From positions 310,001-374,000 of the forward strand of contig NZ_CP040872.1 of NCBI RefSeq assembly GCF_006337065.1: a DNA stretch of 64,000 bases. The letters run 5' to 3'. Under the pieces are notes generated by a model, which worked only from the letters and a program-made list of their open reading frames with translations, made no database searches and was not told the origin of the DNA. Made by a program: the position numbers and the translations under genes. Shown piece after piece: positions 42,904 through 49,991 of the stretch; positions within the stretch are counted from its first letter, which is position 1, and each line of letters starts with the position of its first letter. This stretch comes from Agromyces laixinhei. GTDB lineage: Bacteria; Actinomycetota; Actinomycetes; Actinomycetales; Microbacteriaceae.

Positions 42904-43971
42904 CGCCGACTCCTTCGATTGGTTCGCCGTCGTCAAGTCGGTCGATGCTTAGTATCAGCGTCGTTCTCGCCCAGTAGTAGTCAACAAGCGGGTCAGTTGA
43001 GCGCGTGGTGATGAACGCGCGTTGGCCGACCGCGCAGTCCTCGAATGTTCGAAGTCGTCCCGAGGTCGGTGCGCCGTACCGAAGGGCGTTTGGTCCCGGG
43101 ATCCGCTCCCAGGTTCCGTTGTCGAGGTCGATGATGTGTCGTGAACTCTGGGTGCGGAGCACCCATCGACCGGTCGTCTGCGTTGTCAGATCCGTGACGT
43201 CCTCGGGCGCTTCCATCATGGACCCTCGGTCGTCGATGAACTCAAGTTCGAGAGTTTCGGTGTTCAGAATCGCGGCGGCCATTCCGGTGCCGCCGACTGG
43301 GGGCAGAGTCACGACGCGGCAGACGAAGCATGTCCGGAGACCGGTCGCATAGGCGAGCGTCTTCACTCCGAACGCTGCATCAGCGGCCAACAGCAGCCGC
43401 GGTCGGATCGCGAGGAACGCCCGGTGTACTTCGGCTTGCGACGGCGCATCCACGTATTCCTGGTCCATGGACCCGGGCCGTTCGAGGGGCGGCAGATGCG
43501 TGAACAAGACGTCTGCATAGCCGCGGCCGATCGCCTCCACGTCACGGTCGTCGACCCGCTGGTTGTCGCGCTCCGATTCCCCGCCGCCCAAGACCGCGAA
43601 CTTCTGCCCACTTGCGAACTCATCCCCGGAATCCGCGCGGCAGGTATCCGATGCGGCCCGCCACGAACCGGACTTCCTCTCGGTGCCACGTCCAGGGCAG
43701 CTCGGAGTCGTGGTTGAACGGGACGAATCGAAGCCGGACAGGGTCGGACGGTCCGTCAAGGAACAACAGCTTCTGCTCGAACGTGGCGAGTGCCCGACTT
43801 GGGTTCCGCCGGCAGGTTTCGCCAGTCGACGCCCTCCGGGATCAAGCCGAGGTCGCCGAGCTGCAGCACGGTGCGAATATCGTGTCGGGCGAGCGCGGCC
43901 AGCGCCACGGTGAACGATGGCCAATCTGCCTTCACGGTTCCAAGCACGCCGACTTTATCGCCGTATTGCAT
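42893..43971 (-). pseudogene. Metallophosphoesterase broken by two frameshifts
   Basis: Three consecutive pieces in three frames reconstruct one calcineurin-like phosphoesterase. From ATG 43971, KVGVLGTVKADWPSF ... RTVLQLGDLGL is the N-terminus. A second frame (about 43800-43640) continues FEQKLLFLDG ... VRFVAGRIGYLPRGFRG and stops. A third frame (about 43630-42893) resumes with KFAVLGGGESERDNQRV ... DVLFTHLPP. Active-site residues are also lost: GDVHGNW is GTVKADW, and the GNHE box is GPSD. The C-terminal 200 residues remain open and may still be translated. It is real decay rather than a sequencing slip, since motif residues changed too. Confidence 0.75.
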
Positions 43972-44101
43972 CAGTAGAGCACCACCGATTTGAGGTCGCG
44001 TCCTGTCTCGTGGAACAACGTGGACGGCGGTGCCGGCCGCTCTCGACTGCACTCGGGATCGTGTTGCAACCACTCCATCATGACCTCGCAATGGTTATTT
44101 C

Positions 44102-44133
44102 ATTCACCACTACGATACTGTTGCACGGTGAAT
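44102..44133 (+). promoter_or_regulatory. Promoter with inverted-repeat operator ATTCACC/GGTGAAT
   Basis: A perfect 7-bp inverted repeat, ATTCACC (44102-44108) and GGTGAAT (44127-44133), brackets an 18-bp spacer that holds the -10 GATACT (44114-44119). The GTG in the right arm (44128) could itself be a leaderless start. This is a likely operator for the winged-helix protein encoded downstream. Confidence 0.6.
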
Positions 44134-44166
44134 CTTTCCACCACCGAAATGAGAGGGGACGCACGC

Positions 44167-44832
44167 GTGAGACTCCGCCGCTACCATCGTCGCGACCCTG
44201 GCTGGTCGATTGATCGCCTGGTCGCCGATCCTGTCGCAGACCTCATCGGTGCGAACCGTGCCGAGATCCTTCGAGCCCTCGCCCTGTTCGAGCCCCTGAC
44301 GATCAAGGACGCCGTCGCACGCACGACCCTTCGTCGCCGTCCCGCCAGGAAGACGCTCGACGACCTCGTCGCAATCGGCCTCGCATCGCAAGATCCGGAC
44401 GGCGGCTACCGAGTCAACGACAGTTACGTGCTCACGGGGCCGCTCTTGGAAGCCCTCGACGCTCGGACGAGCGCATTCACCCGAATCAGGGCACTGGCCG
44501 CAGAGACCGTGGGGCCCGAGACAACCGTCGCCGTCTACGGATCCGGCAGCGAAAAGAACCTGGGCGTGCTCATCATCACGCACCCCGATGAACACGCCGC
44601 CGCCGAGCTCGCAGGAATCCTAGAACGCGTCCTCCCGAAGATGCTTGGCGGCAACCCTCGAATCGAGATCTCCGACGAAGCCGAACTCGCCGACCGCATC
44701 GAACGACGCGATCCGACGACGTTGAATCACTGGTGGCGGTCAGAAACGGTGTTCGGCCCGAACCTCGCGGACATGATGATGCAATTCGAACGAAAGCTCG
44801 GACCCGGCGCAGGAGACCGGCGCCCGAACTGA
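44167..44832 (+). CDS. Winged-helix protein with degenerate nucleotidyltransferase-like domain
   Basis: A 221-residue protein. Residues 25-85 form a winged helix (AEILRALALFEPLTIKDAVARTT ... ARKTLDDLVAIGLAS). Residues 118-200 look like a small nucleotidyltransferase fold: VAVYGSGSEKNLGVLIIT has the Gly-Ser but lacks the catalytic DxD, and WRSETVFGPNLADMM resembles the C-terminus of MNT-type proteins. The GTG at 44167 follows GAGAGGGGA; an ATG (44149) and a leaderless GTG (44128) are alternatives. It may be a regulator or antitoxin-like protein. The assignment of the second domain is tentative. Confidence 0.6.
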   Translation: MRLRRYHRRDPGWSIDRLVADPVADLIGANRAEILRALALFEPLTIKDAVARTTLRRRPARKTLDDLVAIGLASQDPDGGYRVNDSYVLTGPLLEALDARTSAFTRIRALAAETVGPETTVAVYGSGSEKNLGVLIITHPDEHAAAELAGILERVLPKMLGGNPRIEISDEAELADRIERRDPTTLNHWWRSETVFGPNLADMMMQFERKLGPGAGDRRPN

Positions 44833-44846
44833 CGGCGGGCAACGCA

Positions 44847-45131
44847 CTACCGGTCGAAGCTCACGCCGGTCGGCCAGAGATTCTGTTCCAGCGCTCTCTC
44901 CAGTTTCCCGATCGTCGCCAGGTCCGGCCATGTACGACCTGCGAGAATCGCCAGGACGGTCGCGTGGTCCAAGCCCGCCGACCTCGCTACCGAACGAACC
45001 GTGAGATCGCCCATAGCTTCGCGGAGGTTCTGCGCGAACTCCTGTGCCACGCGAGCGATTGGATCAGTGGCCGTCCCATCGGGCCACTCATCGACGAGCT
45101 CGGCCGGACTCGCTCGCCTGATCCTCCCCAT
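44847..45131 (-). CDS. Small XRE-like HTH regulator (copy 1)
   Basis: A 94-residue protein with a helix-turn-helix in the C-terminal half (VRSVARSAGLDHATVLAILAGRTWPDLATIGKLERAL). It aligns without gaps over its whole length to the 94-residue protein at 45878-46162 (shared NLR-AMG, IL-G--W-D, LWP). TAGGCT lies 6 nt before the ATG, so the mRNA may be leaderless. It converges with the winged-helix gene 14 nt away. Confidence 0.75.
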   Translation of the reverse strand: MGRIRRASPAELVDEWPDGTATDPIARVAQEFAQNLREAMGDLTVRSVARSAGLDHATVLAILAGRTWPDLATIGKLERALEQNLWPTGVSFDR

Positions 45132-45173
45132 GACAGCAGCCTAGGAGATCATCCGCCGCGGCGGCCTTCGAGA

Positions 45174-45716
45174 CTACGAGGACTGCGTCGTTCGACGATA
45201 GCCCGCTTCTCGCACGGCTTGCATCGCTTCGCCGAGACCGGCCTGCTTGCGTTCTGCCTCCTGCAGGACATATGCCGCCACCAGTTCCTTCTGCGTCGGT
45301 TCGCGAACAACGTGGATGACCTCCGGCTCCGAGGCTGCTGAGAAGGTCGCGCCAGTAAGCTGCTCGGCCACGAGTCTTGCGATCTCGGGAAACTCGTTCG
45401 CCCACGAAACGAGATCTGTCAGCGTCATCATCGTCTCGCCCCTGAGGATTCGCTCGACACGATCTGCTCGCGCTGGCTGTCCGTCCGGCCGGCCCGGAGG
45501 AGCGAACTCTACGAGCGAACGGCCAGCCCGAAGGAGCTGTCCTCGGAACCGATTCGCCACCTGATGTTGCAGCTGCGCGGCGCGGAATCGTTCGTCGTCC
45601 ACCGCGACACCAGGTGCAGGCTCGAGGTCGATTTCCGTCTGGCCGAACTGTTTCGGATTCGAGCAAAGTTGACGCGGAGAGAAGGTCCTCGCACCCGGTC
45701 TTGGTGACCTTGGCAT
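45174..45716 (-). CDS. Putative HTH regulator between two XRE paralogues
   Basis: A 180-residue protein. The ATG at 45716 has AGGGGG about 10 nt upstream. The middle (FRGQLLRAGRSLVEF ... ARADRVERILRGETMMTLTDLVSWANEF) reads as a divergent helix-turn-helix with the IL-GE-MTL-DL pattern of phage-type XRE proteins. The C-terminus is a helical tail. It lies between the two 94-residue paralogues in the same direction and probably belongs to the control module of the element. Confidence 0.6.
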   Translation of the reverse strand: MPRSPRPGARTFSPRQLCSNPKQFGQTEIDLEPAPGVAVDDERFRAAQLQHQVANRFRGQLLRAGRSLVEFAPPGRPDGQPARADRVERILRGETMMTLTDLVSWANEFPEIARLVAEQLTGATFSAASEPEVIHVVREPTQKELVAAYVLQEAERKQAGLGEAMQAVREAGYRRTTQSS

Positions 45717-45877
45717 CCCTCGAACCCCCTGTTGAATATGCACCGCGCTTGTAGGTTATGCGCGAGTTGTGCGGAACCTATCCGACCGTTGCGGTGTATC
45801 GCCGAATTCGTCGACAGCCGGTTTCGGACCCCCCGCATACAGACCCTATGCACATCTCAATTTGTCCCGACGCCAGC

Positions 45878-46162
45878 TCACTCAAACTGATCAGCTCGTG
45901 GCCACAGAACCCGACCCAGTCCCACTTCAAGGCGGGCCACCGACTCCATATCCGCCCAGGCGTCCCCGCGCAAGATCAACGACAGGGACGAGCGGCTGAC
46001 ACCTGTTATGTCGCTCACCTCCCGGAGCGACCGTTCACCCATGGCGTCTCGAAGGTTCACGGCGAATCGACGCGCGATCTCCCTCACGGGATCGTCGATC
46101 CGAAGGTCTGGCCATCCGACGGCATCGACCGCCGGGGCGCGTCGAGTATGGCGCGGACTCAT
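45878..46162 (-). CDS. Small XRE-like HTH regulator (copy 2)
   Basis: A 94-residue paralogue of the protein at 44847-45131. The ATG at 46162 is preferred over an upstream GTG because it gives exactly the same length as copy 1 and because TACTGT (46174-46169 on the minus strand), preceded by TCGACC at a 17-nt spacing, ends 6 nt before it: a leaderless promoter. The helix-turn-helix is LREVSDITGVSRSSLSLIL. It diverges from the recombinase-like gene and may control it. Confidence 0.75.
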   Translation of the reverse strand: MSPRHTRRAPAVDAVGWPDLRIDDPVREIARRFAVNLRDAMGERSLREVSDITGVSRSSLSLILRGDAWADMESVARLEVGLGRVLWPRADQFE

Positions 46163-46558
46163 GCCCAGACAGTAGCCGACCGCGCGGGCTCGGTCGATGC
46201 TCGCCACCTGTATGCCCACGTGCGCTCCCAGTTCCGCTTCGCCACGTCATCTGCGAACTTGGAGTTCCGGATCCGGTCAGTGCCCGATGGAATCTCGCGG
46301 GAGAGCCTTGGCCTGATCAACGCCCGAACACGACGCCGACGGCGATCTACCCGCGACCGAGAGCACATCGCAGCGATCTCAGCATCCATCGCGACAATTC
46401 TGAGCTCGCCGTCCGGAGGGTCGCGCACCTGCCAGGCGCTTTGCTTCGGAACTTCCCTCCTCGAAGATCGCGGCGACATCTGCCGCGCGATCGGGACTAT
46501 GCACCGGCAACTCGAACACGGTACCTTCGACGCGTGCACTGTCCGTATTTACGGACAG
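46163..46558. other. Divergent control region of mobility module
   Basis: About 400 bp between the divergent XRE copy 2 and the recombinase-like gene. It contains the leaderless promoter of the regulator at its left end and the 20-bp palindrome at its right end. The frame of the recombinase-like gene stays open through this stretch, but the translated sequence is unlike a recombinase, so I treat it as noncoding. Confidence 0.5.
46539..46558. promoter_or_regulatory. 20-bp palindrome directly before recombinase-like start
   Basis: The sequence CTGTCCGTATTTACGGACAG is a perfect palindrome with 8-bp arms and a 4-nt centre, ending on the base before ATG 46559. TATTTA at its centre (46546-46551) could be a -10, giving a leaderless start. 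It is a prime candidate operator for the XRE-like paralogues nearby. Confidence 0.65.
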
Positions 46559-47494
46559 ATGCCATTCGAATGTGTAATCGCAATGGAGGCGTACCAGCCG
46601 GACCTACCGGCCGACCGTTGGGAGCGTATCCGGGACTTCGTCCTCGATGCCGCGGCCACCGCCGCGCCGCAGTGCGTCTACACGGAGCGTCGCCTCCTCT
46701 ACGTACTGAGCGGATACATCGACTGGGCGCACAACCTGACAGGCCGCCCGCTTGCCGCCAGCCTCCTGTTCCGGCGGGAGATCATCGACCTCTACGTCGC
46801 AAACAACGGCAGCCACCTCGCCGAGGGCTCCCGCCGCAACTACCGTGCCGTTCTACTCCGCGCTGCCGAAGCCCTGCTGCCGGATGCCAACCCGGCACCA
46901 ATGAAGGCGCTCAACGCGCGAGCAACCTATCCCCCGTACTATCCGCGCGAACTCGCGCTGTTGCGGGTGTGGGCAAGCGCTCAACCATCCGAGTACAGCG
47001 AACGTCAGGCCACTCTTCTCCTCTCCCTCGCCGCGGGCGCCGGTCTACGAGCACGGGAGATCGGAGGGCTCCGTCTTGAGGACATCGACGTCGACAGCAG
47101 CGGGGTGTTGATCACTGTTGCCGTCGCGGATCCCGTACGCCAGGTACCCATGCTCGCCGAGTGGGAGCGTCCGTTTCAGTGGGCGATCGAATCGGGTACT
47201 GCGACGGCCCCCGGCGACTATGTGTTCGGTCGCAAGAGCCGAACCAACTACCCGAACATCGTCAACGCGTTCGTCGCCGGCAGCCGCCGTGTCCCTGACG
47301 CCCCGCTTCCGCAGTCCAACCGGCTGAGGAACACCTGGCTCATCACGCACCTCGCTGCGAAGACTGACCTCCGCGCTCTCATGCGCGCTGCGGGAATCGC
47401 GAAGTTCGAGAACCTCGCCCGTCTTCTCGCACACATTCCGGAGCTCGACAGCGACGACTATCGTGCTGCCCTCCGACAGGAGGGCCGAGCATGA
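46559..47494 (+). CDS. Tyrosine-recombinase-like protein lacking catalytic residues
   Basis: A 311-residue protein with the layout of a phage-type integrase: a SAM-like core-binding region (about residues 40-110) and a catalytic-fold region (150-300). Arg164 in AGLRAREIGGLRLEDI and Arg257 in NRLRNTWLITHL match the conserved arginines. The expected histidines are Asn254 and Ile280, and the nucleophilic tyrosine is replaced (Leu near 289). It therefore probably binds att DNA but cannot cut it as a tyrosine recombinase. It overlaps the DDE transposase gene by 4 nt (ATGA). The start is set at ATG 46559, just after the palindrome. Confidence 0.7.
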   Translation: MPFECVIAMEAYQPDLPADRWERIRDFVLDAAATAAPQCVYTERRLLYVLSGYIDWAHNLTGRPLAASLLFRREIIDLYVANNGSHLAEGSRRNYRAVLLRAAEALLPDANPAPMKALNARATYPPYYPRELALLRVWASAQPSEYSERQATLLLSLAAGAGLRAREIGGLRLEDIDVDSSGVLITVAVADPVRQVPMLAEWERPFQWAIESGTATAPGDYVFGRKSRTNYPNIVNAFVAGSRRVPDAPLPQSNRLRNTWLITHLAAKTDLRALMRAAGIAKFENLARLLAHIPELDSDDYRAALRQEGRA

Positions 47495-49320
47495 TCGGCA
47501 TCCCACGCGGGAAGCATCTGCCGGCCCTCGAAGCCGCTGATGCGTTCTTCCACTCCTTCGGCAAGCAATTTGACGTTTACCTGTCGATCGAACGGTCGCG
47601 CGCCCTCGATGTGCAGTTCGACGATGCTCACCGTCTCGTAATGTTCTCCCGCGTGCCAGACATGATCCGAGGATGGCGGGAGGAAACAGGCCTGAGCGGG
47701 GCTCGCGGACCGAAGCCCTCGATCGATGAAGTAGCACTGCTGATCCTGATGCTGATCCAGATCCGACGGAACGGTGATTTTGTGTGGTCAGAACTCGACA
47801 AGACTTTGATCGCGCTGAGCGATGAACAACGCTCTCGACTTGGAGTCAGGAACGATGTCGATGGCTGGTACCACCGAATTCGGAGGTGCTACCGCCGCTT
47901 GGAGACAATGATCGATGCGTTCCCGGGTCCGAGGCGTAAGGTCCCCACAGCGAAGCAGTACCGCCGGATCCTTAGGCAACGCGAGAACAACGCCGCGGAG
48001 CTGTCGATCCGTGCAGGTCGATTCCATCAACTCATCGAAGCCCTGCTCGAGGCATCCATCCAACTCGTTCCTCGTGAGATTCGCCGACGCTGGAAAGGCA
48101 ACACCACCCAGGACGCAACAAAGGTGCTGATGCTCGGTGCACGCGGCAACCCCGTGGTCCACGATCTGGCCAGCGACCGGACCCCAATCAACTACGACGC
48201 CGGCGCCTACTCCAGGAAGGGCAAGCACAAGGGAGACAAAGACAAGGCCAAAGGCAAGAAGACTGACCACGCCATCGAAGCGGAGATCGCCGCGATGGTC
48301 AGGAACGCACCCGGCGAGAAGGCTGACTTCCCACGGTTGATCCTCGGTTATGACTTCCACCGACCGGGCGAGATCAAGGGCGCCGCGAAGAAGATGATCG
48401 AGAGCATCGTCGGCCGTGGGCACGCGAGCGGGCATTTCATCACAGACCGCGCATACATGCCGTACGGAGCCAAGGAACTCTTCCGAACCCTTTTCCAACA
48501 CGGCTACGAACCGGTGTTCGATCTGAAGAAGAATGACCTCGGAAAGAAGGACGCCGTTCCCGCATCACGGAAGAGCTCCCTCCCCCACGAACAAATCGCG
48601 TCATTGAACGCCCACCTCATCGTCGTCGGCGGATCGCCCTACCTGAGCTTCATGCCCGAGGCGCTCGTCAACGCTCAACACACCTATGTGAAGACCTTGG
48701 AGGCGATTCGTGCAGACACCAAGCTGACTCCCGAGCAACGAGCGCACCTGCGAGCGGAAGCCAAGGCCCTGAGAGACGAGCGTTTCCTCGAACGCGAGGT
48801 CTACAGACTGACCCGACGTGGCAGCCGCCGGCCGGACGGGAGTCAGCAGTACAACTACCCCGACCCTGCCGGGTACGGGCTCGCCTACGACGAACGCACG
48901 GGTGAGATCATCGAGCCGCCGCGCCAGAAGACCATCGTGATCCCATTCGAGGTCGAGGCGAAGTGGATGCAGAAGTACCCGCACAAGAGTCCGCAGTGGA
49001 GAGAGATGTATGGACTGAGGAACGCCATCGAGAGCATCAACAAGATGATCAAGGGCGGCACATCAGAGGACACCCTCGTCGCAACGAAACGCGCACCTCG
49101 CGGAAACACTTTCTCGGCGCTCGTTGTCGGACTTGCGTGCGTGTCCGTCAACCTTAGGAAGATCCTGAGCTTCTACCGGAAGCGGTTAACCAAGAGGCTT
49201 CTGACCTCGCAAAATCGGCTTCACCGGAGCACGTACCTGACGATCGACCAGATCCGCCAACTTCGAGCCATGTACCCAAAGTGGTCTCCACTTACGCCTC
49301 CACCGCCGAAGGCTGAGTAG
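47491..49320 (+). CDS. Large DDE transposase of the tRNA-Leu island
   Basis: A 609-residue protein with a DDE transposase layout: an N-terminal DNA-binding part (to about 160), Asp208 in NTTQDATKVLM, a lysine-rich insert (YSRKGKHKGDKDKAKGKK, 240-257), Asp319 in HFITDRAYMPYGAKELF, and Glu514 in YGLRNAIESINKMI. This resembles IS4/IS1182-type enzymes, but the protein is longer and is encoded by overlap with a recombinase-like protein rather than standing alone. Together they lie at the tRNA end of the element, the usual place of the integration genes. It ends 46 nt before a hairpin terminator. Confidence 0.75.
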   Translation: MIGIPRGKHLPALEAADAFFHSFGKQFDVYLSIERSRALDVQFDDAHRLVMFSRVPDMIRGWREETGLSGARGPKPSIDEVALLILMLIQIRRNGDFVWSELDKTLIALSDEQRSRLGVRNDVDGWYHRIRRCYRRLETMIDAFPGPRRKVPTAKQYRRILRQRENNAAELSIRAGRFHQLIEALLEASIQLVPREIRRRWKGNTTQDATKVLMLGARGNPVVHDLASDRTPINYDAGAYSRKGKHKGDKDKAKGKKTDHAIEAEIAAMVRNAPGEKADFPRLILGYDFHRPGEIKGAAKKMIESIVGRGHASGHFITDRAYMPYGAKELFRTLFQHGYEPVFDLKKNDLGKKDAVPASRKSSLPHEQIASLNAHLIVVGGSPYLSFMPEALVNAQHTYVKTLEAIRADTKLTPEQRAHLRAEAKALRDERFLEREVYRLTRRGSRRPDGSQQYNYPDPAGYGLAYDERTGEIIEPPRQKTIVIPFEVEAKWMQKYPHKSPQWREMYGLRNAIESINKMIKGGTSEDTLVATKRAPRGNTFSALVVGLACVSVNLRKILSFYRKRLTKRLLTSQNRLHRSTYLTIDQIRQLRAMYPKWSPLTPPPPKAE

Positions 49321-49365
49321 GCCGCCAGCCACCTTCTGACACCGTTCCCCAGCAGTACCCACGGC

Positions 49366-49391
49366 TTCGCCCTGCCCAAAAGCAGGGCGAA
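49366..49391 (+). terminator. Hairpin terminator after transposase
   Basis: A perfect 10-bp stem, TTCGCCCTGC (49366-49375) and its complement (49382-49391), with a 6-nt loop. It lies 46 nt after the transposase stop and should end the recombinase-like/transposase transcript. Confidence 0.7.
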
Positions 49392-49495
49392 ACGTCGTTA
49401 ACGGCCCCGAACGGCATCGCCAAGTCGCAAAGACCTATCATCGAGCCGCCGTCGACGCAAAGGAGTCGCGGTGATCACGCTCCAACAACGGAAAA

Positions 49496-49520
49496 CGGCC
49501 CTGATCCAGGATCAGGGCCG
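49496..49520 (-). terminator. Terminator for tRNA-Leu supplied by the outer element
   Basis: A perfect 11-bp stem, CGGCCCTGATC (49496-49506) and its complement (49510-49520), with a CAG loop. In the minus direction it is followed by TTTTCC and lies about 40 nt downstream of the tRNA 3' end, so it replaces the terminator that the insertion displaced. Confidence 0.8.
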
Positions 49521-49547
49521 AAACTCGCCAACGTGAAAACCAATTCC

Positions 49548-49565
49548 CGCTAACTTGCCGTGGTG
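49548..49565. repeat. att core 3 at tRNA-Leu 3' end
   Basis: CGCTAA-cttgcc-GTGGTG, matching 15 of 18 bases of 33334-33351 (CGCTAA-ttcccc-GTGGTG). TGG at 49561-49563 is the complement of the tRNA's CCA end. A second CGCCAAC copy lies at 49526, as CGCTAAC does at 33313. It is the probable right attachment junction of the outer element. Confidence 0.65.
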
Positions 49566-49647
49566 CGCGAGGGGGGACTTGAACCCCCACACCCTTGCGA
49601 GTACTGGCACCTGAAGCCAGCGCGTCTGCCAATTCCGCCACTCGCGC
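49561..49647 (-). tRNA. tRNA-Leu (anticodon CAG)
   Basis: An 87-nt class II tRNA with an encoded CCA end. The acceptor stem is GCGCGAG/CTCGCGC with discriminator A. The anticodon arm is TGGCTTCAGGTGCCA, giving CAG. A long variable arm (TACTCGCAAGGGTGT) and the T arm GGGGGTTCAAGTCCCCC follow. It decodes CUG. Its 3' end is the insertion site of the genomic island; the gene itself is intact. Confidence 0.95.
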
Positions 49648-49991
49648 ACGTGTGGTCGCACCGCAGTGCGTCCAACCACGAGAGACTAACATCTCGGGCC
49701 CGGCAAAGCCATTCGTGCCGGCGGATGCCGCGACGCACGCCGAGTCGCAGGACGGCCGCCGCGACACGCCGCCGCAGGCACGGCGTGTCGCGTGCTTGCT
49801 CCTTCATCTCGGCGCCCCGACCCCACGCGAGAGGGCACATCACGTGACGGCACGAGACGACACGACGGAATCCGAACCGCGCCTCCACGAATGCTTCGAG
49901 TCCGGCTCACACCTCGCGCTGCGCCGCCACCCGGAATACCATCGGTCTGCGGGTTCCCGTTGCCCCGACCGACGCGACGAAAGGACTCCCC
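49648..49991. other. Intergenic stretch upstream of tRNA-Leu and HAD gene
   Basis: About 340 bp between the divergent tRNA-Leu and HAD-phosphatase genes. It should hold the promoters of both. I see no convincing gene, repeat or clear -10/-35 pair. A short GC-rich inverted stretch (ACACGCCGCCGCAGGCACGGCGTGT) occurs in the middle. Confidence 0.5.

Larger units (their letters stand above)
31474..49565. mobile_element. Composite integrative island at tRNA-Leu(CAG), two tandem elements
   Basis: Three GTGGTG cores (31474-31479, 33346-33351, 49560-49565) in the same orientation divide the region into an inner 1.9-kb remnant and an outer 16.2-kb element. The last core contains the tRNA's CCA end. 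The interior sides of cores 1 and 2 share an 81-bp ungapped similarity (51/81). The sides left of cores 2 and 3 share a hairpin terminator plus two CGCTAAC-like repeats. This is the pattern of related elements inserting one after another at the same tRNA 3' end. Base composition inside is lower in GC and codon bias is weaker than in the flanks. Confidence 0.75.

Noticed and set aside
45758..46558. N-terminal extension of the recombinase-like gene by 267 codons
   Set aside because: The extension resembles no recombinase, runs antisense to the XRE regulator, and would bury the 20-bp palindrome.
49471..49535. A 21-codon frame with a good AAAGGAG before GTG 49471
   Set aside because: It runs through the tRNA terminator hairpin and has no features; it probably occurs by chance.
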